This document shows positions 26,834 to 33,596 of a stretch of DNA of 64,000 nt, in pieces (position 1 is the stretch's first letter; each line of letters begins with the position of its first letter). Origin of the DNA: Lactococcus fujiensis JCM 16395 (GTDB taxonomy: Bacteria > Bacillota > Bacilli > Lactobacillales > Streptococcaceae); contig NZ_JXJU01000005.1 in NCBI RefSeq assembly GCF_002441655.1, positions 8,115 through 72,114 on the forward strand, in the 5' to 3' direction. The notes under the pieces were generated by a model. That model was not told where the DNA came from. It did no database searches and saw nothing but the letters and a program-made list of their open reading frames with translations. A program made the translations under genes and the position numbers.

Positions 26834-27293
26834 TATTATCTTTCTGTAAATTAATTAAATATTCATTGACTTTGAGGTAGCCTGCTTCAACACCATCAAC
26901 TTTACTCATGTGAGCTCGACCTTCAGGAGTTCGGAAGCGCAATTGGTAATTCATCAAAGTTTGATTTCCTAAATCATGAAAATCCAAAGTCTCAACGGCT
27001 TCAACGCTGTCCCAACCAGAAAAATGCCAAGTCGAAATAAGTTTTTTAGACTTTTGGACTTCTAAATATTGACCAAAAAATCGATAAGGTTTGCCGTCAG
27101 GGGTGACGAAAGTATAATCGTACATCCCTCCTGGTCGTACATCAAATTCTAAAGCAACAATCTTTTCATCAAATGGTGTCAGCGTCTGCTTTAAATGTTC
27201 AGGCTGAGTAAAAACTTCAAAAACAAGTTCCTTTGGAGCTGCAAATTCTTGCACACCCGCAATTGTGACCTCATCTGGATATGAAATTTCCAT
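26814..27293 (-). CDS. SRPBCC (AHSA1-like) domain protein
   Basis: A 159-aa START-like fold protein with VTIAGVQEFAAPKELVFEVF, the typical first strand and helix, and DVRPGGMYDYTFVTPDG in the middle, as in AHSA1/CalC-type proteins (PF08327). These bind hydrophobic ligands or have unknown roles. It lies between rmlA and rmlC in the dTDP-rhamnose operon and overlaps rmlC by 20 nt, an unusual guest in such an operon. AAGGA is 7-8 nt before ATG. Confidence 0.82.
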   Translation of the reverse strand: MEISYPDEVTIAGVQEFAAPKELVFEVFTQPEHLKQTLTPFDEKIVALEFDVRPGGMYDYTFVTPDGKPYRFFGQYLEVQKSKKLISTWHFSGWDSVEAVETLDFHDLGNQTLMNYQLRFRTPEGRAHMSKVDGVEAGYLKVNEYLINLQKDNNDRRIF

Positions 27294-27330
27294 CTTTTTT
27301 CCTTAATTATAAATTTAGCTAAATTACAAA

Positions 27331-28203
27331 TTATTTAACATCGCCTATCAAGCGGAGCAAGTATTGACCGTACTCATTTTTCTTCAATGGTTGAGCGAGT
27401 TCACGTACCTCTTCAGCTGTGATGTAGCCCATACGCCATGCAATTTCCTCAAGATTTGCAACTTGAACATTTTGCATCCGTTGAACTGTTTCTATGTATT
27501 GAGCAGCTTCAAGCAGGCTTTCGTGAGTTCCAGTATCAAGCCACGCAAAGCCACGTCCCATGAGTTCAACTGAGAGGTCCCCGCGTTCAAGATAAGCCTT
27601 ATTTACATCAGTGATTTCAAGTTCTCCACGAGGAGAGGGCTTGATACTTTTAGCAATCTCAACAACATCGTTGTCATAGAAGTAAAGTCCTGTAACAGCA
27701 TAGTTTGATTTAGGATGCTCTGGTTTTTCTTCTATAGAAATAGCATTCATGTCATCATCAAATTCGACCACACCAAAACGTTCTGGATCTGAAACATGGT
27801 AACCGAAAACAGTTGCGCCATGTGCTTTTGCTGCTGCACCCTGGAGCATTTTAGACATTCCTGGGCCGTGATAGATATTATCACCTAAAATCAAGGCGAC
27901 AGAATCGTCCCCAATAAAATCTTCACCTATAATAAATGCTTGTGCCAACCCATCTGGTGAAGGTTGAACTGCATATTGCAAATTAATCCCGAATTCAGAG
28001 CCGTCTTGTAACAATTCTTTGAATCGAGGAGTATCCGTAGGTGTAGAGATAATTAAAATATCTTTGATACCTGCCAACATCAGTGTTGAAAGTGGATAAT
28101 AAATCATTGGTTTGTCATATATTGGCATTAATTGTTTACTAGCTGCACGTGTCAGTGGGTATAGGCGAGTCCCTGAACCGCCTGCTAAGATAATTCCTTT
28201 CAT
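27331..28203 (-). CDS. rmlA: Glucose-1-phosphate thymidylyltransferase
   Basis: A 290-aa enzyme that makes dTDP-glucose, the first step to dTDP-rhamnose. It begins [18 protein letters not shown] and has the [17 protein letters not shown] block, [18 protein letters not shown] and [10 protein letters not shown]. The frame stays open 105 nt upstream, but the start at 28203 has GGAGG 5 nt before ATG and lies about 25 nt behind the promoter, so the longer form is rejected. First gene of the polysaccharide operon. Confidence 0.97.
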   Translation of the reverse strand: MKGIILAGGSGTRLYPLTRAASKQLMPIYDKPMIYYPLSTLMLAGIKDILIISTPTDTPRFKELLQDGSEFGINLQYAVQPSPDGLAQAFIIGEDFIGDDSVALILGDNIYHGPGMSKMLQGAAAKAHGATVFGYHVSDPERFGVVEFDDDMNAISIEEKPEHPKSNYAVTGLYFYDNDVVEIAKSIKPSPRGELEITDVNKAYLERGDLSVELMGRGFAWLDTGTHESLLEAAQYIETVQRMQNVQVANLEEIAWRMGYITAEEVRELAQPLKKNEYGQYLLRLIGDVK

Positions 28204-28233
28204 TGGAACCTCCATGTATAGTTTATCAGAATA

Positions 28234-28262
28234 ATTATAGCACATTTCAATTATACTGTCAT
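28234..28262 (-). promoter_or_regulatory. Promoter of the rml/rgp polysaccharide operon
   Basis: On the reverse strand, ATGACA (28257-28262) and TATAAT (28234-28239) are 17 nt apart, and the -10 is extended (TGCTATAAT). This leaves a short leader of about 25 nt before rmlA. No operator repeat is evident, fitting constitutive expression of an essential wall polymer. Confidence 0.8.
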
Positions 28263-28306
28263 TGACTTGTTTTGTTTCTCCGCCACTATTTGCATTAAAA
28301 TCACGC

Positions 28307-28329
28307 AAAAAAAGAGCATCAAGCTCTTT
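28307..28329 (-). terminator. Terminator after the DUF1129 gene
   Basis: Reverse-strand stem AAAGAGC/GCTCTTT with a 5-nt loop, followed by T residues, 6 nt past the DUF1129 stop. It insulates the rml operon from the gene before it. Confidence 0.8.
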
Positions 28330-28335
28330 ATAATT

Positions 28336-29010
28336 TTATTTTTGTACGGTTGACATTGGTGCCAATGTTGAACGAATATGGAATTTGCGCTTGAGTAAAT
28401 ATTTTACAACAAGTGCGATAACACCAATCAAAACAGTAATGTAAGAATTGAATACTGGGTTAATTGCACGTGGAAGTAAAACAGAGAATGTTGAGAATGC
28501 TGACCAAACGAGAACGACAGCCACAACTAATAACATTTGTTTCCAATTCCATTTGCGACGTTCACCTGTTTGGGCATAGTAGAATTTGTAAATCATATAC
28601 ATGACAAGTCCTGCAAGAGCAGCCATAATGATCGTTGTTACTAAGCCATAGACTTGGGCGCTTTTCGGCGAGAAAAGTGAAATTGCTCCTGTAACCAAAT
28701 AAATAAAGCCAAAGAATAAGAGCGTGCTATCAAGCCACATCCAAACAGGTTTGTCGTTGCTATTTTTATCATTCGAATTTTTCTTATTTACTGCTGCCTT
28801 TGGCACATATTGGTCAACAAACTCAGTTGGTGTACCCAACAGTTTACGAGCAGGGGTTGCTGTTTTTTGACCTTCAATAATTTGTGGTAAGAGTTCATTC
28901 AAAATCGTTTTTACTTCGTCGTCTGATTTTCCTACTAACATCAGTTGCTTTGTTACTGCGTGAACATATTCTTTATTCTTCGCTGTTAATTCGTCAATTA
29001 AATTTTCCAT
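28336..29010 (-). CDS. DUF1129 family membrane protein
   Basis: A 224-aa protein. The N-terminal part is helical and soluble (MENLIDELTAKNKEYVHAV), followed by a Lys/Asn-rich linker near residue 80-90 and four hydrophobic segments from about residue 92. This fits DUF1129 (PF06570), function unknown. The frame is open 111 nt further upstream into AT-rich leader DNA, but that part has no ribosome site, whereas AGGTC lies close to the ATG at 29010. It is divergent from rpmB. Confidence 0.8.
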   Translation of the reverse strand: MENLIDELTAKNKEYVHAVTKQLMLVGKSDDEVKTILNELLPQIIEGQKTATPARKLLGTPTEFVDQYVPKAAVNKKNSNDKNSNDKPVWMWLDSTLLFFGFIYLVTGAISLFSPKSAQVYGLVTTIIMAALAGLVMYMIYKFYYAQTGERRKWNWKQMLLVVAVVLVWSAFSTFSVLLPRAINPVFNSYITVLIGVIALVVKYLLKRKFHIRSTLAPMSTVQK

Positions 29011-29063
29011 AAGACCTATTTTATCAAATAATAGAAAAAAAATCAGCAAAAAATGGAAAAAAC

Positions 29064-29093
29064 TTGATTTTTTTATAAATAAAATGTTATAAT
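29064..29093 (+). promoter_or_regulatory. Promoter of rpmB
   Basis: TTGATT (29064-29069) and TATAAT (29088-29093) with an 18-nt spacer and an extended -10 (TGTTATAAT). The leader is about 47 nt, with AAGGAGGAT before the rpmB start. Confidence 0.75.
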
Positions 29094-29147
29094 CGACAAG
29101 TATGTTATCCTTTAGGTGCATAAAATTCTATAAGGAGGATCTAATTC

Positions 29148-29342
29148 ATGTCTAAAGTATGTTACTTTACTGGTGCTGGAACTACTGCTTCCAACAACCG
29201 TTCACACGCAATGAACCAAACTAAACGTGTCGTTAAACCTAACCTTCAAAAAGTTAAAATCATCGAAAACGGCCAACTCAAAACTGTTTGGGCTACTGCT
29301 AAAGCACTCAAAAAATTGCCTGCAGGCGTAGAACGTGCATAA
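29148..29342 (+). CDS. rpmB: 50S ribosomal protein L28
   Basis: A 64-aa ribosomal protein. It contains [19 protein letters not shown], the conserved L28 N-terminus, and [13 protein letters not shown]. It lacks the C-x2-C zinc pair of some L28 forms, as is common in this group. Strong ribosome site AAGGAGGATC. Monocistronic, with its own promoter and terminator, and expressed opposite to the DUF1129 gene. Confidence 0.96.
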   Translation: MSKVCYFTGAGTTASNNRSHAMNQTKRVVKPNLQKVKIIENGQLKTVWATAKALKKLPAGVERA

Positions 29343-29348
29343 TTGAAG

Positions 29349-29370
29349 TTTTTGCTTGCGCAAGCAAAAA
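29349..29370 (+). repeat. Perfect 22-nt palindrome after rpmB
   Basis: TTTTTGCTTGC is followed directly by its exact reverse complement, 6 nt past the rpmB stop. As RNA it folds into a stem upstream of the true terminator and may protect the 3' end or terminate in both directions. Confidence 0.6.
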
Positions 29371-29375
29371 ATGGG

Positions 29376-29403
29376 ACTCTGTCATTAATGGCAGAGTTTT
29401 TTT
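29376..29403 (+). terminator. Terminator of rpmB
   Basis: Stem ACTCTGTCA/TGGCAGAGT with a 4-nt loop followed by seven T residues. The stem is a one-mismatch copy of the TGTCA-N4-TGACA palindrome. Confidence 0.85.
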
Positions 29404-29433
29404 GTCCTTAAAATGGACTACTAGGCTATCAGA

Positions 29434-29473
29434 CCTATCTATTAACCAAAATTTCTTTCATCCAATAGATAGG
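29434..29473. repeat. 10-nt inverted repeat in the rpmB-asp23 gap
   Basis: Perfect arms CCTATCTATT (29434-29443) and AATAGATAGG (29464-29473) are 20 nt apart. The gap from 29404 to 29611 holds no gene. Neither a T-run nor a clear promoter is next to it, so its role is unknown; an operator or a remnant of a mobile repeat are both possible. Confidence 0.5.
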
Positions 29474-29611
29474 GGCAAAAATGGGGACGTCAATCAGAAG
29501 TTTCAGTCAGAAATTACCATAAAAACAATCAAAAAATAATTGATACGATTAGAATTGATATAAAATAGCGGTTGCAAGCCAAAGCAACTGTTTTATTTTG
29601 TAAAAATATGA

Positions 29612-29617
29612 TAAAAT
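29612..29617 (+). promoter_or_regulatory. Probable extended -10 of the asp23-fakA operon
   Basis: TGATAAAAT gives an extended -10 (TAAAAT at 29612-29617) about 25 nt before the ribosome site. No good -35 is visible at 16-18 nt, so confidence is moderate. Confidence 0.4.
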
Positions 29618-29657
29618 AAATAATGATATTATAAATAATATGGAGGAAAGTGTCGTT

Positions 29658-30050
29658 TTGGCAAAAACGAGCGGCACATATATGAAAATGAGTGTTACTA
29701 TTAACAATTCACATGGCAATGTCGATATTGCGACTGAAGTCATTTCTACTGTTGTTGGTGCAAGCACAACTGAAATTTTCGGCGTCGTTGGCATGACAAG
29801 CAAAGCGGCTGTCAAAGATAATTTCCGCAGTATTTTACGTCAAGAGAATTATTCTAAAGGTGTCGTTGTAACAAATACTGACAATGAAATCTCAATTGAT
29901 GTGTATGTTGTCATCTCTTATGGTGTAAAAATCAGTGAAGTTGCAAAAAACATCCAAGAACGCGTTCGATTCAATTTGGAAAACCAACTCGGAATTTCCG
30001 TTTCAAAAATCAACGTTTACGTACAAAATGTGAAGGTGGTTGAAGACTAA
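29658..30050 (+). CDS. Asp23/Gls24 family envelope stress protein (YloU-like)
   Basis: A 130-aa protein of PF03780 that starts MAKTSGTYMKMSV. It has the central VVGASTTEIFGVVGM and the C-terminal QLGISVSKINVYVQNVKV typical of the family. An ATG at 29640 is in frame, but its GGAGGAAAG would overlap the start itself; the same GGAGGAAAG is well placed for the TTG at 29658, so I chose TTG. It is followed without a gap by fakA, the usual yloU-yloV pair. Role: envelope stress or link to fatty-acid kinase activity; not settled. Confidence 0.88.
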   Translation: MAKTSGTYMKMSVTINNSHGNVDIATEVISTVVGASTTEIFGVVGMTSKAAVKDNFRSILRQENYSKGVVVTNTDNEISIDVYVVISYGVKISEVAKNIQERVRFNLENQLGISVSKINVYVQNVKVVED

Positions 30051-31718
30051 GTGGCTAATATAGACGCAAGTAAATTTAAAGAAATGGTCCAAGCGGCAGC
30101 AAGTCGTTTGAATGAACAAGCTGAGTACGTTAATTCGCTCAATGTTTTCCCAGTTCCTGATGGAGATACTGGAACAAATATGGGGATGACGATCACAAAC
30201 GGTGCAAAAGAAGTTGCCGAACGTCCAGCCAATACAGTTGGCGAAGTTGCTCAAATCCTTTCAAAAGGTTTGCTCATGGGTGCCCGTGGTAACTCTGGTG
30301 TTATTACATCGCAAATTTTCCGTGGCTTCAGCAATTATGCAAAAGGCTATGACGAACTTGACGGCATTCACTTTGCTGCCGCGCTCCAATCGGGTGTTGA
30401 AGTAGCTTACAAAGCTGTTATGAAACCAGTCGAAGGGACTATTTTGACTGTTTCTCGCGGTGCTGCTGAAATGGCGAAACGTAAAACGGACGAAACGGAT
30501 GATGTCGTTGAAATAATGGCTGCGGCCCTTGACGGTGCTAAAAAAGCATTGGCAATGACGCCTGAAATGCTTCCTGTTCTCAAAGAGGTCGGCGTTGTTG
30601 ATTCCGGTGGTCAAGGTCTCGTATATATTTATGAAGGCTTCATGATGGCCTTGAATGGCGAATTTGTTCCTGAAACACCAATTGCTGAACTGGGTGCAAT
30701 GGATCGCATGGTCAATGTTGAACATGAATCAGCTGGTGTAGGAAGTGCTTCTACTGCTGATATTAAATTTGGATACTGTACCGAAATCATGGTCGAAATC
30801 GGTAAAGGACCATCGGTTCAAACCGAATATAGCCACGATAATTTCCAAACTTTCCTTGAAGGACTTGGAAACTCAACTGTTTTAGTCGATGACGATGAAA
30901 TTATTAAACTTCACGTTCATACTGAAGATCCAGGGCTTGTGATTCAAGAAGGACTCAAATTTGGTCGTTTACTTAAGGTCAAAGTTGATAATATGCGTCT
31001 TCAAAACGAAGGTGTAAAGGAAAAAGAAGCCAAATCTAATATTTCAACTTCAGCCTCTAAGAAAGACTGGGGATTGATTGCTATCGCCGCTGGTGATGGT
31101 TTGGCTGAGATCTTTAAAGAAATGGGTGTCAATCACGTTGTTTCTGGTGGTCAAACGATGAATCCTTCAACTGAAGATATTCTCAAAGCAATTGAAAATG
31201 TTAATGCTGAAAAAGTAATCATCTTACCTAATAATAAAAATATTTTCATGGCAGCAAAATCTGCTGCTGAAGTAGCTGAAATTCCTGTCGAAGTTGTTGA
31301 ATCAGCAACAGTTCCTCAAGGCTTCACAGCACTTCTCGCTTTCGACCCAACGCATAGCATTGAAGAAAATAAAGCCAGCATGACTGCAGCACTTTCAGAA
31401 GTTAAATCTGGCTCGGTTACAAATGCAATACGCGATACAAATGTTGATGGAATTGAAATCCACAAAAAAGACACGCTCGGAATGTTGAACAACAAAATCG
31501 TTGTATCTACAAAGCGTCAAGGTGATGCAATGATGGCTGTATTTGATAAAATGATTGACGATGACAGTGAAATCGCAACTATTTATGTTGGTAGTGAAGG
31601 TAAAAAAGCATTCGCTGAAAAAGTTGCTCGTGTGATCCAAAAGAAATACGGCGACCTTGAAGTCGAAATCTTCGAAGGAAAACAACCCGTTTATCCTTAT
31701 ATCTTCTCAGTTGAATAA
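30051..31718 (+). CDS. fakA: Fatty acid kinase catalytic subunit (DAK2 domain)
   Basis: A 555-aa protein (YloV/FakA). The N-terminal DAK2 domain has NVFPVPDGDTGTNM (metal and nucleotide binding), GLLMGARGNSGVI and VDSGGQGLVYI. The C-terminal part resembles the DegV-binding or fatty acid site region. With FakB proteins it phosphorylates fatty acids for membrane lipid synthesis. The start is GTG, immediately after the asp23 stop (TAAGTG), with AAGGTGG 10-11 nt upstream. Followed by a strong terminator. Confidence 0.94.
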   Translation: MANIDASKFKEMVQAAASRLNEQAEYVNSLNVFPVPDGDTGTNMGMTITNGAKEVAERPANTVGEVAQILSKGLLMGARGNSGVITSQIFRGFSNYAKGYDELDGIHFAAALQSGVEVAYKAVMKPVEGTILTVSRGAAEMAKRKTDETDDVVEIMAAALDGAKKALAMTPEMLPVLKEVGVVDSGGQGLVYIYEGFMMALNGEFVPETPIAELGAMDRMVNVEHESAGVGSASTADIKFGYCTEIMVEIGKGPSVQTEYSHDNFQTFLEGLGNSTVLVDDDEIIKLHVHTEDPGLVIQEGLKFGRLLKVKVDNMRLQNEGVKEKEAKSNISTSASKKDWGLIAIAAGDGLAEIFKEMGVNHVVSGGQTMNPSTEDILKAIENVNAEKVIILPNNKNIFMAAKSAAEVAEIPVEVVESATVPQGFTALLAFDPTHSIEENKASMTAALSEVKSGSVTNAIRDTNVDGIEIHKKDTLGMLNNKIVVSTKRQGDAMMAVFDKMIDDDSEIATIYVGSEGKKAFAEKVARVIQKKYGDLEVEIFEGKQPVYPYIFSVE

Positions 31719-31730
31719 GTCAATATAATT

Positions 31731-31758
31731 AAAAAGCTCTAAAATCAGAGCTTTTTTT
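31731..31758 (+). terminator. Terminator of asp23-fakA
   Basis: Stem AAAAAGCTCT/AGAGCTTTTT with a 6-nt loop and a T-run, 12 nt after the fakA stop. Confidence 0.9.
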
Positions 31759-32015
31759 ATTTTCGAAATATTTTCATCGAAACTTCTTCTCTTCTCAAGG
31801 GAGGGAGAATTTTTTCAGTTACCAAAGCGCACTCCCCAATATTCCAATCCATTCGGACGCTTGTGAATTTTGAGCAATATTCAAAAACATGGAGTTAACT
31901 TTGACTTAATTTTTAAAGATAATCAGTATTTCAATTTAATGTTGAGAGCCGTTCAAAAAATCTTGCCCAATATTTACTTGAATTAGAAGCAAAGGATTTA
32001 ATTTTTCAAAAGCTT
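31759..32015 (+). other. Gene-free stretch with possible decayed coding remnants
   Basis: The 398 nt between fakA and the HAD gene hold no intact gene. In two adjoining forward frames there are runs that read like protein: a 38-codon run ending in LRAVQKILPNIYLN, and an overlapping run with QYLLELEAKDLIFQ, followed by a third. This is what a frameshifted relic looks like, but I cannot identify the source gene. It may also be chance. Confidence 0.2.
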
Positions 32016-32040
32016 TAAAAAAGATGCTTCGAAAAGCATC
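32016..32040 (-). terminator. Terminator of the HAD phosphatase gene
   Basis: On the reverse strand GATGCTT/AAGCATC with a 4-nt loop is followed by six T residues, 77 nt past the stop of the gene at 32117. Confidence 0.65.
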
Positions 32041-32116
32041 AAATATTCATCGAAAACATGGACGACCCTATCCATTTTTTTAGGAAATGAAAACTGGACT
32101 CCAGTGTATCTCTTGT

Positions 32117-32911
32117 TTAGTTTAATACTTTTTCTTTAATTACTTGCAGAACACCGTTTTCATCATTGGGAGGTGCAATATGTTTGGCATGTGTTTTGAC
32201 TTCGTCAAAAGCATTTGCCATAGCGTAACTTTCTTGAGCTTGATTAAGTAGCTCGAAATCATTGTAGCCATCACCAAAAGCCATTGTTTCGTCAGAACTG
32301 ACAGCTAAAATTTCTTGCAGTTTTTGAACAGTTGTCCCTTTGTGAATCCCCTTTGAAGTAATGTCAATCCATGCCGCCTCACTTGCAACAATATAAAAAT
32401 TATCTTGTTCTCCTTTTATTTTCTCAAATGTATCAAAACACCGCTTTTTACGATCAAAAACAGTAATTTTTACAAAATCATCCGTTATTTCTGAGAAATC
32501 TTTAACCACATTAATCGTCGCATAAGATCGACGAACAAGCTCGCCATCGAGCAATTGACGTCGGTCAGCAATAACTGCTGCTTGCGTCGTACAAGCAATA
32601 ATAGTTTGGTCGGCTTGAATGCCTTCAAGTTTGGAAATAATATCTAGACCTTTTGAATTTGGAATCAGGGATTCAAATTCAAATTTCCCCGCATGTTTAA
32701 TTCGGCTAGCAGAATCGCCCAAAATCCAAATTTTATCTGCTAAGTCTCCAAATAGTTCTTCTACTCTTTCCGTTTGTTTCCCTGTGACAGCACCAAAAGC
32801 AATGTTCTTTTTAGTCAGTTCTGACAAAATATTGGAAAAGTCTTCTTTGTTATAATCCCCTTTTGAATTTAGAAAAGTACCGTCTAAATCTGTTAAAATC
32901 AGTTTTATCAT
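32117..32911 (-). CDS. Cof-type HAD-IIB phosphatase
   Basis: A 264-aa haloacid dehalogenase superfamily hydrolase. Motif I is LTDLDGTFLNSKG (nucleophile Asp) and motif IV is FGDGYNDFELL. The C-terminus AKHIAPPNDENGVLQVI is typical of Cof proteins. They dephosphorylate sugar phosphates, FMN or similar. GGAGG is 6 nt before ATG, and an extended -10 is about 28 nt upstream. A deleted relative lies at 35937. It contains two near-matches to the TGTCA-N4-TGACA palindrome. Confidence 0.9.
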   Translation of the reverse strand: MIKLILTDLDGTFLNSKGDYNKEDFSNILSELTKKNIAFGAVTGKQTERVEELFGDLADKIWILGDSASRIKHAGKFEFESLIPNSKGLDIISKLEGIQADQTIIACTTQAAVIADRRQLLDGELVRRSYATINVVKDFSEITDDFVKITVFDRKKRCFDTFEKIKGEQDNFYIVASEAAWIDITSKGIHKGTTVQKLQEILAVSSDETMAFGDGYNDFELLNQAQESYAMANAFDEVKTHAKHIAPPNDENGVLQVIKEKVLN

Positions 32912-32938
32912 ATGACCTCCAGTATGTTTATTAATTAA

Positions 32939-32944
32939 ATTATA
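32939..32944 (-). promoter_or_regulatory. Extended -10 of the HAD phosphatase gene
   Basis: Reverse-strand TGTTATAAT gives an extended -10 at 32939-32944, about 28 nt before the ATG. No good -35 at 16-18 nt. Confidence 0.55.
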
Positions 32945-32997
32945 ACATTTCTATGAAAAGTAAGCGTTTTATATTAAGAAACATGTTTTTTTCATCC

Positions 32998-33074
32998 TGT
33001 AACAAAAATTTAATGTTACATTTTGCACAAAGTTTCAGTTTTGCACATTGTTCACAAAGTTTTTGTGATATAAT
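32998..33074 (+). promoter_or_regulatory. feoA: feo promoter region with clustered repeats
   Basis: TATAAT at 33069-33074 is a clear -10. Just before it, filling the -35/-10 spacer, is TCACAAA-GTT-TTTGTGA (33052-33068), a perfect 7-nt inverted repeat. Upstream are two direct repeats TTTTGCACA (33021-33029 and 33039-33047) and another inverted repeat TGTAAC/GTTACA (32998-33020). No good -35 is present, suggesting that a regulator controls the promoter. It does not match the CcpA, CodY or copper-box pattern; a metal or redox regulator is likely. Confidence 0.6.
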
Positions 33075-33116
33075 TTGTGTAAAATATATTTGACATAAAT
33101 TAATTTTGGAGTAAAA

Positions 33117-33584
33117 ATGCAAACACTTGATCAAACTCACGTTGGACAAATTTATTATATTGATCGTATCCTTGGAAAAGACCAGCCAAAACTGCGTGAA
33201 CTTGGCTTTATTAAAGAAAAGGCGATTAGTTTAATCTCATTTAACGGTGAAAATGCAATAGTTAAGCTTGAAAATGCAAGATTAGCTTTAAGTAGTTCTT
33301 ATCTGAAACAAATTTTTGTAAAAAAAGAACGTTCTAAAGAAGAAATCGTCGGTCTCTCAAAATTAGAAATTGGTCAAACAGGTATCGTCAGAATCATTGA
33401 TGCTACTGGTGAGATAAAACGCCGACTGATGGACATGGGAATTACACGAGGAACAAGTGTCCTAGTCCAAAAGTTGGCACCCCTTGGCGACCCTATGGAA
33501 CTCCATCTGAGAGGATATGCCTTATCTTTACGAAAAATTGATGCTGATAGAATTAAAGTCGTTATTGACAAAAAAGTAGATTAA
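33117..33584 (+). CDS. feoA: FeoA protein with two FeoA domains
   Basis: A 155-aa cytosolic protein, about twice the usual 75-80 aa. Residues 1-75 form a diverged FeoA-like SH3 fold (VGQIYYIDRILGKDQPKLRE, then LGFIKEKAI). Residues 80-153 form a canonical one (LKRRLMDMGITRG-like segment IKRRLMDMGITRG, APLGDPMELHLRGYALSLRK). FeoA assists FeoB in ferrous iron uptake. GGAG is 7 nt before ATG. First gene of the feo operon, 12 nt before feoB. Confidence 0.9.
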   Translation: MQTLDQTHVGQIYYIDRILGKDQPKLRELGFIKEKAISLISFNGENAIVKLENARLALSSSYLKQIFVKKERSKEEIVGLSKLEIGQTGIVRIIDATGEIKRRLMDMGITRGTSVLVQKLAPLGDPMELHLRGYALSLRKIDADRIKVVIDKKVD

Positions 33585-33596
33585 CGTGGTAAAAGT

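Noticed and set aside
28204-28308. Longer N-terminus for rmlA
   Set aside because: The extra 35 codons cover the promoter and leader and do not match the family; the internal ATG has GGAGG.
30261-30725. Reverse frame of 154 codons inside fakA
   Set aside because: Low-complexity, Phe/His/Asn-rich translation opposite a highly conserved gene; a codon-bias shadow.
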